Shown here in pieces: positions 21,736 through 33,219 of a stretch of DNA of 64,000 nt. This DNA comes from Ceratotherium simum simum (Eukaryota; Chordata; Mammalia; Perissodactyla; Rhinocerotidae): contig NW_004454177.1 in NCBI RefSeq assembly GCF_000283155.1, positions 6,907,382 through 6,971,381 of the forward strand, read 5' to 3'. The translations under genes and the position numbers were made by a program. A model generated the notes under the pieces. It was not told where the DNA came from. It worked only from the letters and a program-made list of their open reading frames with translations, and made no database searches. Each line of letters begins with the position of its first letter. Positions within the stretch are counted from its first letter, which is position 1.

Positions 21736-22904
21736 AACAGCTTGGAGAGATGAGACCCTTGGAGATTTATCAGATTGATACCTCAGAGCAAATCAGTTTC
21801 AGATGTCTTTAAAGCACAGCTTTGGGGATGGGGTGGGGAAGGAAGGAAGATGATTAGCAGGTCACTGAAGGATTTGGGTATTGGAGAAGGTAGAGGGCCA
21901 CCTGTACCCACTTCCTTCTTTTGTTCTGGCCTGTTCCTCAGCCCCGAGGTGAGGGCCACAGTGGGAACCCAGATTCCAGGCTGGGCTGGGGTACAAGGTC
22001 CTTGGGCCCCGGGCGTGCTAGAATGGGCTGGCTAGACCCCTTAGCCCGGTTCCTCCAGGCCCCTCTCCACCCATGTAGTGGTCTGGATGAGGCTGTGCTC
22101 TCCCTCCTGCACAGCAATGGGCCCAGTGAGGCCAGGGAGGTCAGGAGACGTGGCAGAGACCCAGCAGGGCGGTGCTGAGCTGGGTAGAGAACCCGAGCGT
22201 GCGGACTCGTGCAGCTAGGTCATGCACGCTGTGAGGCCTGGGACCTCACCTCTGTCAAGAGCTCGGCACCAGTGAGCGCCTGTCCCCCTTCTAGCAGCTC
22301 CAGCCTGGGTCTGGGTAGGGGCTGTCTCGGGGGCCAGCCTGAGCTCTCCCTCCCTCCTCCTCTGGCTCCCCTGGAATGAGGAGACTGCTCTGGGCTCAGC
22401 CCACAGACTGACTCTAGGGAGTAACTAGTGGTGGTGGGGAGGAGTGGGAAAAGGCTTGACTAAGTGGGGCCAAAATGGGTCCCCTGGGATTGGGCCCACT
22501 CCCTCTGCTTGCACTTGTGTCTGAGAGTGGCTTACTACATGAGCCTCTGTGATCCACACCCCTGCCTCTAGGCTGGACTGAGCAGCCCTGATTCAGCCCT
22601 GCCAACCACAGGCCCTGGTCCACCATGCCTCTCCACACTGGAAGTTCCTCCTAGAATCTCACTCAGATCCTTCCTATTACAACAGGAGCTACTCCCCTTT
22701 AGTTCTGCCCTGGGAGGAGGGCCAGTGTGGAGCATATGTGGGACACAGGTCCATATGCCTTGCCTGTCCTTGGCTGGGCCTGTCCCTGCCTGGGCCTGAG
22801 CTGTCCCCTCCTGACTCCGATCTCTGGGCTGACCCCTGGTTTGATCCCCATGGGTGGACAGGAGGGTGGCTGCAGGTAATGCTGGACTGTCGGCCTCATC
22901 GCCT

Positions 22905-22990
22905 CGCCAACCATTCGGTCTGTCTGTTGTGCAGACAAGGACACTGAGGCTCAGAGAGGGATGCAACTCACTCAGCACCACACAGGCCCT
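22905..22990 (+). repeat. MIR fragment
   Basis: 'cagacaaggacactgaggctcagagagggatgcaactcactcagcaccacacag' is the MIR 3' core only. Confidence 0.6.
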
Positions 22991-23689
22991 TTGTGCCCAC
23001 CAAGGTGGCCGTCCCCTGACCTGCAAGCCCAAGTCCTTCTGTAGGTGCTGGCACTTGTGCCCAAAGAGAACCAGAGGCCCAGCTGGAGCAGAGTCTGCTC
23101 TTTCCATCAGCAGCTTGAACTCTTTAGGATGGGGCACAGGGGCTCTCATGCTCCCCCGGCCCCCAGCACAAACCCATCCACATATTGGTACAAAGCATGC
23201 CCAGAGTCTTTGGGAAATACAGGCATTCACTAATGGTGTCCCACCACGACAGGTGGGGAGGCAGCGCACCGTCCCCGGGGCTGCACACAGGCCCGCGCCA
23301 GGCCTGTGGCTCCAGACCTTAGCTTTGCGCCCACAGACAGCTGAGATATCTGCACACTTGTGTGACTCTGCACACATCCTGGCAGTCGCTCTCAAATATG
23401 CTCAAATAGGCGCTGACAGTCCCAGCGTGTGTACACCAGGCCAGCAAGACAGGCAATCTCTGACCCTGTCACGTTGATGGCACCTGGTGCTCAGATTAAG
23501 TCCAGGAGGGCAAACTGCAGCTGAGGTGTCCTTCGTGACTCACTGCCCTCCTCACCTCTGGCCAGGGGGAAGGGAGGGGGGCACTGAGCACTGAACTTTG
23601 CGCCCACCCCAGGCTGCACTGTGCCTGATTCGGGAGCAGGACCAAGGCCGATGGGTCAGTGTTGCAGGGGGTAAGCCCCTCCGGGGCAA

Positions 23690-23915
23690 GACATGGCTAA
23701 TGCTTGCTGAGCGCTTACTATGCACCAGGCATGGTTCCCAGCATTACACAGGTCATCTCACCGAATCCCCGCAGCCCAGGAGGCAGGTACTATTCTATGC
23801 CCCGCTGAGGTAGCCAAGGCTCAGAGAGGTTAAGAGACTTGCCCAAGGTCACAAAGACAGTGAGTGGGGAGCCCAGATGCAAACTCAGGGAGTCCGACTC
23901 CAGAATCTGAATGCT
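23690..23915 (+). repeat. MIR SINE, near full length
   Basis: 'taatgcttgctgagcgcttactatgcaccaggcatggttcccagc' continuing to 'ctcagagaggttaagagacttgcccaaggtcacaaag'. This is one of the best preserved MIRs in the window. Confidence 0.85.
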
Positions 23916-24584
23916 TAATAACTATTGCGAGGCGGCACAGGCTGCTTCAAGAAGGAAGGGCTGCCTGAGACTGGAGGTGACCATGGGTGGTGTGGGGACA
24001 CCGCATGGTAGTGGGGACCCTGCAGAAGGAGTGTAAGCATCAGAAGGCCTGTTAGCTGTCTTCAGTCCCATGAGACATCAAGGCACCTCTGGTATGTGAA
24101 GCAATGGAGATGTGGTAAATCAGAGTCAGCACAGCTGTGTCTGTTCTAACAGCAGATAGCAGGGCTGCCTGCACGCTGGCTCGGCGCTCAGCGACAGCAG
24201 CCAACAGCGCAGTGTGGGGGGTTTCCTCTCGTGGTCACTCAGGGTGGCGTGGTCTAGCAGAGGGACCCCAGCTGACCAGGCTGCGTTGTTTTCTTGGTGG
24301 CTGTCCTTCTGTGATTGTGTGTGTGACCTCAACTGTAGAGAATGTTAGAAGTTCAAGTAGAAGACCCCCTGGGCCCTACCACCATCCCCCGTCCCCCGGA
24401 GAGCCTCAGGGCCTGCGATTCATCACAAACCCACTGCCCCTGCCCAGGGAGTGTGGCCAGGGGGGAGGTGGGCAGGAGTCAGGCCTCAGGCTGGCCCCGC
24501 CCACCACCTGGCGACCCCCAGGGGGCTGGGTCGAACTCTGCCACTCTCACTGGACTGCACTCCCTGCATTGGTCCAAATCCGGA

Positions 24585-24765
24585 AAATGATATTATTATT
24601 AATAACAACTATTTTTTAGGGCCTACTCTGTGCCAGGCACTACACTACTCACTTCACAAGCACCATCTCATTTCATACACCCAACAACCCACTTTTCAAA
24701 GCAGAAACAGGCTCAGAGCTAGGTCAAGTTGAGTCACTAGACTGAGGTGGCACAGCTTGGCAGTG
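24585..24765 (+). repeat. MIR SINE
   Basis: 'tagggcctactctgtgccaggcactacactactcac...acaacccacttttcaaagcagaaacaggctcagagc'. Confidence 0.75.
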
Positions 24766-25317
24766 GTGGGACATGAAGCACACTTGCAATGAACCCCTTC
24801 AATACAGGGCCCTGCCCACCGCACCCACCTCCCCAAAGGCTTGGAAAGGCCCCTTCCTCCCGGCCGCACCTTGACTGGAGCCCTGGATCTCAGCTCATTG
24901 CCCCCATCTGCGGCCCTGGGTGTCCCAGTCCAGTGTCTGGTGCTCTGAGCTGGAGTCAAGGTTGGGGGATGTGGGTGCGGGGCTCTCTCCCCTGGGGCAG
25001 ACAGAGGAGGGATGGACTTTGCCCCCAAAGCCTGCACAGACCCAGAGCTGCCAGCAGGCCTCTGGGACGGTAGTCCTGGGCTCAGGGGTTCCCTAGGCCT
25101 CAGTTCTCCCCCAGCTCGTGACTCCCCCACCCTCCCTCCCATGCTGGGTGCAGCAAGCACAGAATAGCTGCCTCTGACCGCTGCCCAAGCCCCAGTCTGC
25201 TGTCAGCTTCCACGTTGTCTTAGGATCACAAAAGTCCAAGAGGCCTTCTGGGAATGTGTCACCTTCCAGCGTGGAGTCACACCGGGGAGGGAGGCGGGGA
25301 GGGCAGCCTGGAGCGGG

Positions 25318-25323
25318 TTTAAA
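25318..25323 (+). promoter_or_regulatory. APOA4: APOA4 TATA-like box
   Basis: TTTAAA in gcgggtttaaatgactgg, about 30 bp before an expected cap site near 25348 and 145 bp before the ATG. APOA4 lacks the separate non-coding first exon of its relatives, so 5' UTR and signal peptide share one exon. Confidence 0.6.
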
Positions 25324-25462
25324 TGACTGGCTGGCTCCCAGCTTCAGCCAGTTGCAACAGCAGCACAGGGGAGCTGCCTGAGAACTATTCCTCTGGCCCC
25401 CTCTGATTCCAGGAGGGATCCAGTGTGGTGTGAGACTCTTCCAGCCCAGTGAGGAGCCCAGG

Positions 25463-27515
25463 ATGTTCCTGAAGGCTGTGGTCCTGACCCTGGCCCTGGT
25501 GGCCGTCACCGGTAAGTAGGAGTCGCCTTCGGATGAGGCTCTCAGGCAGGGCCCATCTGTTGCATCAAGTGGGGCAGGGTGGAGAGTCTGGGGCAAGGTG
25601 AGAGGATGGTTCCGAGTGCCTGTCAGCCCCAAGCTGGACGCAAGGGGCTGCCCAGTTGCCACCTGGCTCTCAGGAGAGCTGGCCCATTCACAGTGGTCGG
25701 CCCCTGGCATTGGTGCTATATCAGCGTCATATGCCCCTGTGGTTTCTAACCAGCCAAGCACGGAGAGGGAAATCTGCAGTTGGGCTCCCCCACCATCATC
25801 CAGTCTGCAGCTCAGGGCTGGGGCACAGGGGCGAGGAAGGAGACGGGTCCTCATGAATCTCTGTTTCCTGCCCAGGTGCCCAGGCTGAGGTCAGTGCCGA
25901 CCAGGTGGCCACTGTGGTGTGGGACTACTTCAGCCAGCTGAGCAACAATGCCAAGGAGGCTGTGGAACATCTCCAGAAGTCTGAGCTCACCCAGCAGCTC
26001 AAGTAAGAGGGGCACAGCTTGCAGGGCGTGGCTTCTTAAAAGCCATGCAATGTGCTGTCAAGGGCTGAGCTCCGAGGCAGGAGACCTGGGTTTAGGATAC
26101 CCACCACCCTGCCACTAACTCCCTGGGTGACCCTGAGGTCTTGACCAGGGATTCACATATGCAAACAGGAAGGCTGGACTGAATAATCCTTAAGGTGTCT
26201 TCCTGCTTTAACTTTCTAGTGTGACAAATGGCCACATCTTAGCATTGAGGCTCACGGAAGCAACTGCTTGTGGTCACATTATAGTAGATCCTGTGCCTCA
26301 TGCTCAGGATGAGATCCAGAGATACAAATTCAGTGTTATTGCACCCATGGTCCATTACCTCCATTCTCTCAAATCATGATCCACCATAGGGAGGGGCCAT
26401 AGAGAAAAGACGGGTGAACTCGGTACCGCGACCACTCACCTGTCCTAGGCAGGTGCGTATAAGGTAGGTGCTGTGTAAGGAGACATGTCCTGGCATGTAA
26501 CGCCAAGTGTAACGGTGGCCCCCTTGTGCCCTTCCCTGGCAGCGCCCTCTTCCAGGACAAACTTGAGGAAGTGAACACCTACAGGACTGACCTGCAGAAG
26601 AAGCTGGTGCCCTTCGCCACGGAGCTGCATGAACGCCTGACCAAGGACTCCGAGAAGCTGAAGGAGGAGATTCGGCAGGAGCTGGAGGAGCTGCGGGCCC
26701 GGCTGCTGCCCCACGCCAACGAGGTGAGCCAGAAGATCGGGGACAACGTGCGCGAGCTGCAGCAGCGCCTGGGGCCCTACGTGGAGGAGCTGCGCGCCCA
26801 GGTCAACACCCAGGCGGAGCGACTGGGGCGCCAGCTGAGTGCCTACGCGCAGCGCATGCAGACCGCGCTGCAGCAGAACGTGAACAACCTGCAGGCCTCG
26901 CTCACGCCCTACGCCGAGGAGCTCAAGGTCAAGATCGACCAGAACGTGGAGGAGCTCAAGGGGCACCTCACGCCCTACGCCGACGAGCTCAAGGTCAAGA
27001 TCGACCAGAACGTGGAGCAGCTGCGCCGCAACCTGGCTCCCTACGCGCAGGATGTCCAGGAGAAGCTGAACCGCCAGCTGGAGGGCCTGGCCTTCCAGAT
27101 GAAGAAGAACGCCGAGGAGCTGAAGGCCAAGATCTCGGCCAGCGCCGACGAGCTGCGGCAGAAGCTGGCGCCCCTGGCCGAGGACGTGCACGGCAAGCTG
27201 AGGGGAAACCCCGAGGGGCTGCAGAAATCGCTGGCCGAGCTGGGCGGCCACCTGGACCGGCAGGTGGAGGAATTCCGCCGCCACGTGGAGCCCTACGGCG
27301 AGACCTTCAACAACGCTTTGGTGCAGCAGGTGGAGGAGCTCAGGCAGAAGCTGGGCCCCTATGCGGGGGACGTGGAAAGCCACTTGAGCTTCCTGGAGAA
27401 GGATCTGAGGGACAAGGTCAACTCCTTCTTCAGCACTTTCAAGGAGAAAGAGAGCCAGGACAAGCCCCGGGCCCTCCCCCAGCAGGAGCAGACGCTGACT
27501 CCCCTGGAGAGCTGA
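25463..27515 (+). CDS. APOA4: Apolipoprotein A-IV precursor
   Basis: Secreted intestinal apolipoprotein of chylomicrons and HDL, linked to fat absorption, reverse cholesterol transport and satiety. Coding exons: 25463-25511 (donor gtaagt), 25876-26002 (donor gtaaga) and 26543-27515, giving 382 residues (human 396). Signal peptide 1-20 ([20 protein letters not shown]); mature start [18 protein letters not shown]. The last exon encodes tandem 22-residue amphipathic helices, mostly starting with Pro-Tyr. Residues 179-200 and 201-222 are almost identical in DNA. The C terminus (KEKESQDK then [16 protein letters not shown]) lacks the EQQQ tandem repeat that lengthens the human protein. The long leucine-rich frame on the opposite strand is a shadow of these repeats. 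Confidence 0.97.
26075..26180 (-). repeat. MIR SINE in APOA4 intron 2
   Basis: 'gcaggagacctgggtttaggatacccaccaccctgccactaactccctgggtgacc' is a reverse MIR core. Confidence 0.65.
26901..27032 (+). repeat. APOA4: Near-identical tandem 66-bp units in APOA4
   Basis: Two consecutive 66-bp units (26901-26966 and 26967-27032) differ at one base over their first 51 bases and diverge at their ends. Each encodes LTPYA[ED][11 protein letters not shown] plus five residues. See the matching finding. Confidence 0.9.
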
Positions 27516-27651
27516 GCTGCCCCTGGTGCTCACGTCCCACCACTGACACCTGCCCTGCCCTGCCATCTGCCTGTCTGTCTGTCTCAAAGAAGTTCTTGTA
27601 TGAGCTTGAGGACACATGTCCATTGGAAAGTGACACTGCCTCTGGCTACTC

Positions 27652-27657
27652 AATAAA
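27652..27657 (+). promoter_or_regulatory. APOA4: APOA4 polyadenylation signal
   Basis: AATAAA 137 bases after the stop codon, in ctcaataaagctgcc. Confidence 0.92.
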
Positions 27658-28159
27658 GCTGCCGAGAAACTAGCCCAGCCTGATTGCAGTGTGACTTCTC
27701 TGTGTTGCTGGGCCTGAGACGGGGATGAGACCACTCCTTGGCAAAGCTTAGCAGAGGCTCACAAGGGGTACTTTGGGGGACACCAAGGTCTGGGGAGACT
27801 GCAGGAGGGGTCAGGGCAGGGAGTGCCAAGACGGGTGTGGGGAGCGCTCTAAGGGGGAAGTGGAAGATGTCACCCATTATCCAAAGATGAAATATGCAAC
27901 CCACTTATGTTTGCTTAGCTAGCAAATATTTATGGTTACTAAATGCCTCAGTGTGTCAGTCACTGTTCTAGGCACTGGACAATGAGCAAAACAGCTTTTG
28001 TGGAGCATGACTCTGACACTGCTTCCCTCTGAGGGGCCATGGAGGCAAGCAGGACATGGTCCCTGGCTTTGGAGAGCCCACAGCACAGTGCGGGAGACTC
28101 TCCTTGCACAAGGAAAGAGTGCCTTTAACTTGACTTATGTATGTGAATTTTGGTTTAGT

Positions 28160-28188
28160 CCACCCTACCCCACCCCACCCCACCCCAT
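28160..28188. repeat. (CCCCA)n pentanucleotide tract
   Basis: Five to six copies of a CCCCA-like unit in caccctaccccaccccaccc and following bases. Confidence 0.85.
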
Positions 28189-28867
28189 TCCCATTATAAA
28201 AACGATTCATGCTTATTTTAAAAATTTCCTGACTACCAAACCCATGGTCTCCAGAGTTGAGGAATGAGGCCTGGAGATGTGGACGAGTCCTGGGAGGTGG
28301 AGTGCAGCAGGTTCCTGGGGCCTGTGGGGCCTGCTGTGCTCTGCCCAGGACCCTCCTGCAAAGGGGCCTCCTGTCGGGGTGGAGGTTGCCAGCCACTGGG
28401 GTAGACGGCAGGGCGAGAGAGGAGCTGGACCCCAAGCAGTCTCACCAGCACAGCCAGCTGTGGGCAGCTGCAGCCTGTGGAGTGGGCTCCCCCTCCACCC
28501 TCAGAAATTCAGACTCCCCCGAGCAGGAAGACTCAGAGAAGAGCCAGTTCAAGCCCTTGTCCCAAAGGAGCTAATATCCTGGCTGTCACTTCTGACCCTA
28601 GGTCTGCGAGTCCAGCCTGGCACCCCTTTCCTTCCCAAAGTGGGGTGCAGGCCTTTCAGGGCTTTCCTAGAACACACCCAGAACGCCCTGGGGGACAGGG
28701 TCCTGGGAGAGTGTTCTGGGGCCTCCTGTCTCCATCCTTCCCCGCTCCCTCCCTCCTAAGGTTCCCTCAGGACAGTGGCCCCATAGGCATGGTCTGGCCC
28801 AGGCCTATCCCGCTCCGGCCCTGGTGCGACCCTGGTGCTGGTCTGAGCGTCTGCCTATTGGGAAGGA

Positions 28868-29080
28868 TTAGGCTTGGGAATTAGGCAAACCTGAGTTTGA
28901 ATCTGGGCTTTTCCACTGACCACTGGGTGATTTGAGGCAGACTATTTGACCTCTTTTGGAAGATAGGAATGGTAATGATGCTCAGCTCCCGGAGTTGCTG
29001 GGAGGGTTTAATGGGACCGTGCATGTTAAGCACTTCACACAATACGGGGCAGAGTACACAGCAGTAACTGTTATGCTGTT
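28868..29080 (-). repeat. MIR SINE followed by a short (CTG)n
   Basis: 'gcttgggaattaggcaaacctgagtttgaatctgggcttttccactgacc' through 'gaggcagactatttgacctcttttggaagataggaatgg'; a gctgctgctgctg run abuts at 29080-29094. Confidence 0.75.
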
Positions 29081-31084
29081 GCTGCTGCTGCTGTAGCACC
29101 ATCGATGCCCAAAAAATGTGATTTCCTTTCCCTGCCCACTCCTTACCCCCCTGACGCTGGGTCACACGCTCTATAACACGAGGCCACCAGAGCTGGCCAA
29201 GGGCAGACCCCTGGCTCTCCCTGGCCCCAGCTGCTCTCACTCCCACCCTCTGGGTCGGTAAGGCTGCTGCCGCCTGCACATCTGGCCCACTGGGAGGGCA
29301 GGAACCTATGTGTGAAAATACCTTGACAAGCCACCAGGCACCTGGAGGTTTACTGGCCACCTTTGGGAAAGAACCAAACAGAATGAGGCACTAAAATGAT
29401 GTGCGACAGAGGGTGAGCAGGTTTCTGAGTGGGTCTGGAAGCTTCAGAGATGCTCTCAGACCTCATCTGAGGGCCGCCCGGTTGAGTGCTGCCTCCAGAG
29501 TCCCTGAGGCCTCAGTGTGTTCCAGAGCGTGGTCCTTAGTATGAGTCCTGGATAGTCTCCCCCACAGCCCCCCCGGGCCCTCCTGCAGGCCTCCGAGGGT
29601 CGTGCCATGGCCGTGGTCCCCCTGCGTGAGGAATGCCTTCTCTCCTACACCAAGATTTCTCACCTGCTCTTCAGTCTCCGGGATCCCTGATCTGGCAGAT
29701 GTCCGCTGGTAGCGGCATCGCTTCCAACTGCCTAGCCTCGGACCCTCCTTTGGTTTGTTTGGGGAATTTCTCACTCATGAGTCTTGATGGTGTCAAAGCC
29801 TACTTCCCATGGGAGACACTAAAAATGCCAGCCTCTTGCCTTCCATTCTCCCTTCTTCTAGAGTGTGGCACGGGGCCTATGCTCAGCAAATCAGATGCAA
29901 TGCCCCAGACTCGGAATAAGAAGCTGGTGTAAAGAGACAGGGAGAGTGGAGAATCCTTTCTGGATGGGCCGGAGCAGTGGGGCAGCAGGAGCCAGCTTGA
30001 GGCTCAGGGCAGCACTGGGGCTCGCCATGGCTGCAGGGCACGCTGGGATATCCTGGCTCAGTGGCGGCAGCAGTGTTGTCCCCATGGGTCTAGTTTTGTG
30101 GAGTGATCATGGCCATGTTTCTCCCTTAGCTTCCCTATTCTTGTCTATTTTCCAAACCAAGTACTACCGCTTTCCTCAAAATTTCCAGAAATATTTGAAT
30201 AAACTCATTTTCTGCTTGTGATTCTCAGAGTAGGTTTCTGTAGCTAACAATTCAGAAACTTGATTGACATGCCCCTTCTCTCTTGTGGTGGTTTCTCTTG
30301 CTTTGGCCCTTGGAAGCTGTACCCCCATCCCTGACCGGTTCTGGTTGGTCCTGTTGGTTTGTCTGGGATATACTTATTAGTCCTCCTTAGGGCTGGTTCC
30401 ATCTTTCAAGGAAGGCAGTCTTCCTCTTTTGCTCTAAGCTAGTGGGTGGGCTGTGTCTCCTGTGCCTCAGTCATCCCAGGGGACATCTCTAGCAGCTAAA
30501 ATGATCAGACAACTGAGGAGATGAGGACACGACCGCGTTGTGCTCAGCTTGGGCAGCCAGCTCCATCCACCCTCTCAGAGGTGCTCTGACAACCAGGCTC
30601 AGGTCTCCCATGATGTCCTGAGTTCAAGCAAAATGCTCTGATATGGTTTGGGGAATTTTTTTATTTATGAGAAGATGTCTGAGCTATTTTAAGCAAGACA
30701 AAAAGGCAATGTCCTGCATTATATGCATCATACAACCCCTTGAAGCAACACACATGCATATTAGAGTGTGAATGTGTAAGGAGGTGAAAAGTCTGTTAAT
30801 TCAACAGCTGGACCTAGAATTCCTCTTAGAGAGAGCACTGTATTTGGCAGTCTACACTGGCTGCTGAAGAGGAGACCCTGATGAACTGGCTGGAAGGAGA
30901 CTGTGAAGCAGACGGGGCTTCAGCTGTCTGTGCGTCCTCTGTACAGGCGTTTGAGGTGGTAATGAACAATGGGAAAGGAGGGGAGGTCACGGGGGGAAAT
31001 AGGGAATAAAAGAGGAGGCTAAAGCATCCCCCCACCAAAAGCAACGGCCAGTGAGGAACATCCAGTGGCAGAAGGTTGTAGAAC

Positions 31085-31335
31085 TTGTAAATATAGCAAT
31101 GACAACAAAGCCGACACTCTGCTCACTAGTGCTAAGTGCTTTTAAAAGACATGATATATGTACCACGTGGACTCATATAATCCTTAGAACAGACTGTGAC
31201 ATCAAAGATGCAGTAGGTGAGGAGAAGGCAGTTCAGAATGGTGAGGTATGTTGTCTGGCATGTGGTGGAACTCAGACTGGAAGTCAGGCCATCCAGCTAC
31301 AGGACTTGACTCTTAACTCCCAGGCTGTGGTGCCT
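31085..31335 (+). repeat. MIR-like fossil
   Basis: 'gctcactagtgctaagtgcttttaaaagacatgatatatg...ctcatataatccttagaacag' resembles the MIR order of motifs but is quite diverged. Confidence 0.4.
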
Positions 31336-31568
31336 CTAGGGTGAGCCTGGCATAACGAGGAGGAGTGCAGCCCTGCTAAGAACCCCTAGAAAGAAGGGGG
31401 GACTCCCACCATACAAGGGCAGGTGGGTTCTGCCCAGTTACATTTGGATTCCAATATCTGGCTTATGGAGAAGAAAGAAATCTGGAAGCCGAGAAGGTAA
31501 ATTCATCGGGGCCCATCTCAGGAGGGTGGGCTCTTGCTTTCTACTTTATACATTTATTTATTGTTGAG

Positions 31569-31818
31569 ATTTTTTTTTTTTTGCAAAGAAGATTTGCCCT
31601 GGGCTAACATCTGTTGCCAATCTTCCTCTTTTTTTTTGCCTCCCCAAAGCCCCAATGCATAGTTGTATATCCCAGTTGTAAGTCCTTCTAGTTCTTCTGT
31701 GTGAGCCGCTGCCACAGCATGGCAACTGATGGACAGGTGGTGTGGTTCTGTGAGCGGAAAGCGAACCCGGGCTGCCAAAGCGGTGAGAGTGCCAAACTTT
31801 AACCATCAGGGCTGGCTC
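31569..31818 (-). repeat. ERE SINE, near full length
   Basis: Minus-strand ERE: poly-T, 'gccctgggctaacatctgttgccaatcttcctc', and at the other end 'ttaaccatcagggctggc' (tRNA head). The flanks ttattgttgagatttt and ctattgttgggatttt look like a decayed target-site duplication. Confidence 0.85.
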
Positions 31819-31856
31819 TATTGTTGGGATTTTAAGGTGATGTTTTAGTATTACTT

Positions 31857-32449
31857 TTTTATTGTAATAAAATACATGTAACATAAAATTTGCCATTTTA
31901 ACTGTTTTAAAGTGTACAATTCAGTGGCATTAATTACATTCACAATGTTGTACAACCATCACCACTGTCTCAAAAATTTCTTCATCACCCCAAACAGAAA
32001 CTTTGTATCCATTAAGCAATTTCCCATTACCAGTCCCCAACTGCAGCCTCTGATAACCTCTAATCTACTTTCTGTCTCTATGAGCTTGACTATTCTGGAT
32101 AGTTCATGTAAGTGGAATCATGCAATATTTGTCCTTTTCTGACTTACTTATTTCACTTGGCGTAATGTTTTCAAAGTTCGTCCATGTTGTAGCATGTATC
32201 AGAATTTCAATCCTTTTTATGGCTGAATAATATTCCATTGTATGAATATACCACAATTTGTTTATCCGTTCATCAGCTGATAGACACTCGGGTTACTTCT
32301 ACCTTTTGGCTGTTGTGAATAATGATGCTATGAACATGGGTGTTACAAACACCTGTTTGAGCCCCTGTTTTCAATTCTTTTGGGTATACACCTAGGAGTG
32401 GAATTGCTGGGTCATATGGTAATTCTATGTTTAACTTTTTGAGAAACTT
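31857..32449 (-). repeat. L1 3'-end fragment, copy 1
   Basis: Minus-oriented L1 tail: 'aaaatacatgtaacataaaatttgcc' to 'gtggaattgctgggtcatatggtaattctatg' (complement of the ORF2 end). It is flanked by the 10-mer agtattactt at 31847-31856 and 32450-32459. Confidence 0.8.
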
Positions 32450-32459
32450 AGTATTACTT

Positions 32460-33180
32460 TTTTTTATTGTGGTAAAACATACATATCATAAAATGCATGA
32501 TTTTAACCATTGTTAAGTGTACAGTTCTGTGGCATTAAGTACATTCATATTATTGTGCAAGCATCACTACCGTCTGTCTCCAGAACTCTTTCGTCTTTCC
32601 AACTGAAACTCTGTACCCATTAGGCAAAAATTTCCTCCTTTTCCTCAGTCCCTGGCGACAGTCATTCTACTTTCTGTCTCTATGAACTTGCCTACTCTAG
32701 ATAGTTCATGTGAATGGAATCATACAGTATTTGTCCTTTTGTGACTGGCTTCTTGCACTTAGCATAATGTCTTCAGGGTTCCTCCATGTTGTAACATGTA
32801 TCAGAATTTCCTTCTTTTTTAAAGGCTAGATAATATTCCATTGTATGTATATACCATGTTCTATTTATCCATCCATCAATGGATGCTTGGGTTGCTTGCA
32901 CTTTTTAGCTGTTGTGAATAATGCTGCTATGCATATGGGTATAGAAATATCTCATCAAGTCCTTGCTTTCAATTCTTCTGTGTATGTACCCAGAAGTGGA
33001 ATTGCTGGATAGCATGGTAATTCTATGTTTCCTTTTTTGAGGAACTGCCATATTGTTTTTTGCAGCAGCTGCGCCATTTTTGCATTCTCACCAACAGTGC
33101 TATTTCTTAGCTGCTTGTCATTCTCACCAACAGTGTTATTTTCTGTTGTTGTTGTTTTTTGAAATAATAGCCATCCTAAT
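32460..33180 (-). repeat. L1 3'-end fragment, copy 2
   Basis: A second L1 tail in the same orientation, extending further into ORF2 than copy 1. It is flanked by the same 10-mer agtattactt at 32450-32459 and 33181-33190. A short segment is repeated near 33060-33140 (ctcaccaacagtg twice). Confidence 0.8.
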
Positions 33181-33219
33181 AGTATTACTTTAAAAACTAG
33201 AAATAAATAAATATTCACC

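Larger units (their letters stand above)
20890..25300. other. APOC3-APOA4 intergenic interval
   Basis: No gene recognised. It contains MIR fossils but no ERE, L1 or LTR that I could see. Frames such as 22568-23395 (minus) lack any recognisable feature. Confidence 0.6.
27700..31080. other. APOA4 downstream intergenic, proximal part
   Basis: No gene recognised. It contains an L2/MIR3-like stretch at about 27925-28010 ('gcaaatatttatggttactaaatgcc...gttctaggcactggac'), a (CCCCA)n tract and a MIR (listed). From 29.4 to 31.0 kb I see nothing that can be named. Confidence 0.55.

Noticed and set aside
22568..23395. Minus-strand frame of 275 codons between APOC3 and APOA4
   Set aside because: Composition-driven (GC-rich), Cys/Pro/Arg/Gly mixture, no domain or splice signals.
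26445..27734. Open frame of 429 codons on the minus strand opposite APOA4
   Set aside because: It is antisense to the GC-rich 22-mer repeats, whose codon bias removes stops on the other strand. It is leucine/glutamine-rich with the same 22-residue period and has no independent start context or family resemblance.
28160..28188. C-rich (CCCCA)n tract as a possible i-motif/G-quadruplex or CRISPR-like array
   Set aside because: A short simple repeat without spacers. Structure formation is possible but unsupported, and CRISPR is not expected in a mammalian genome.
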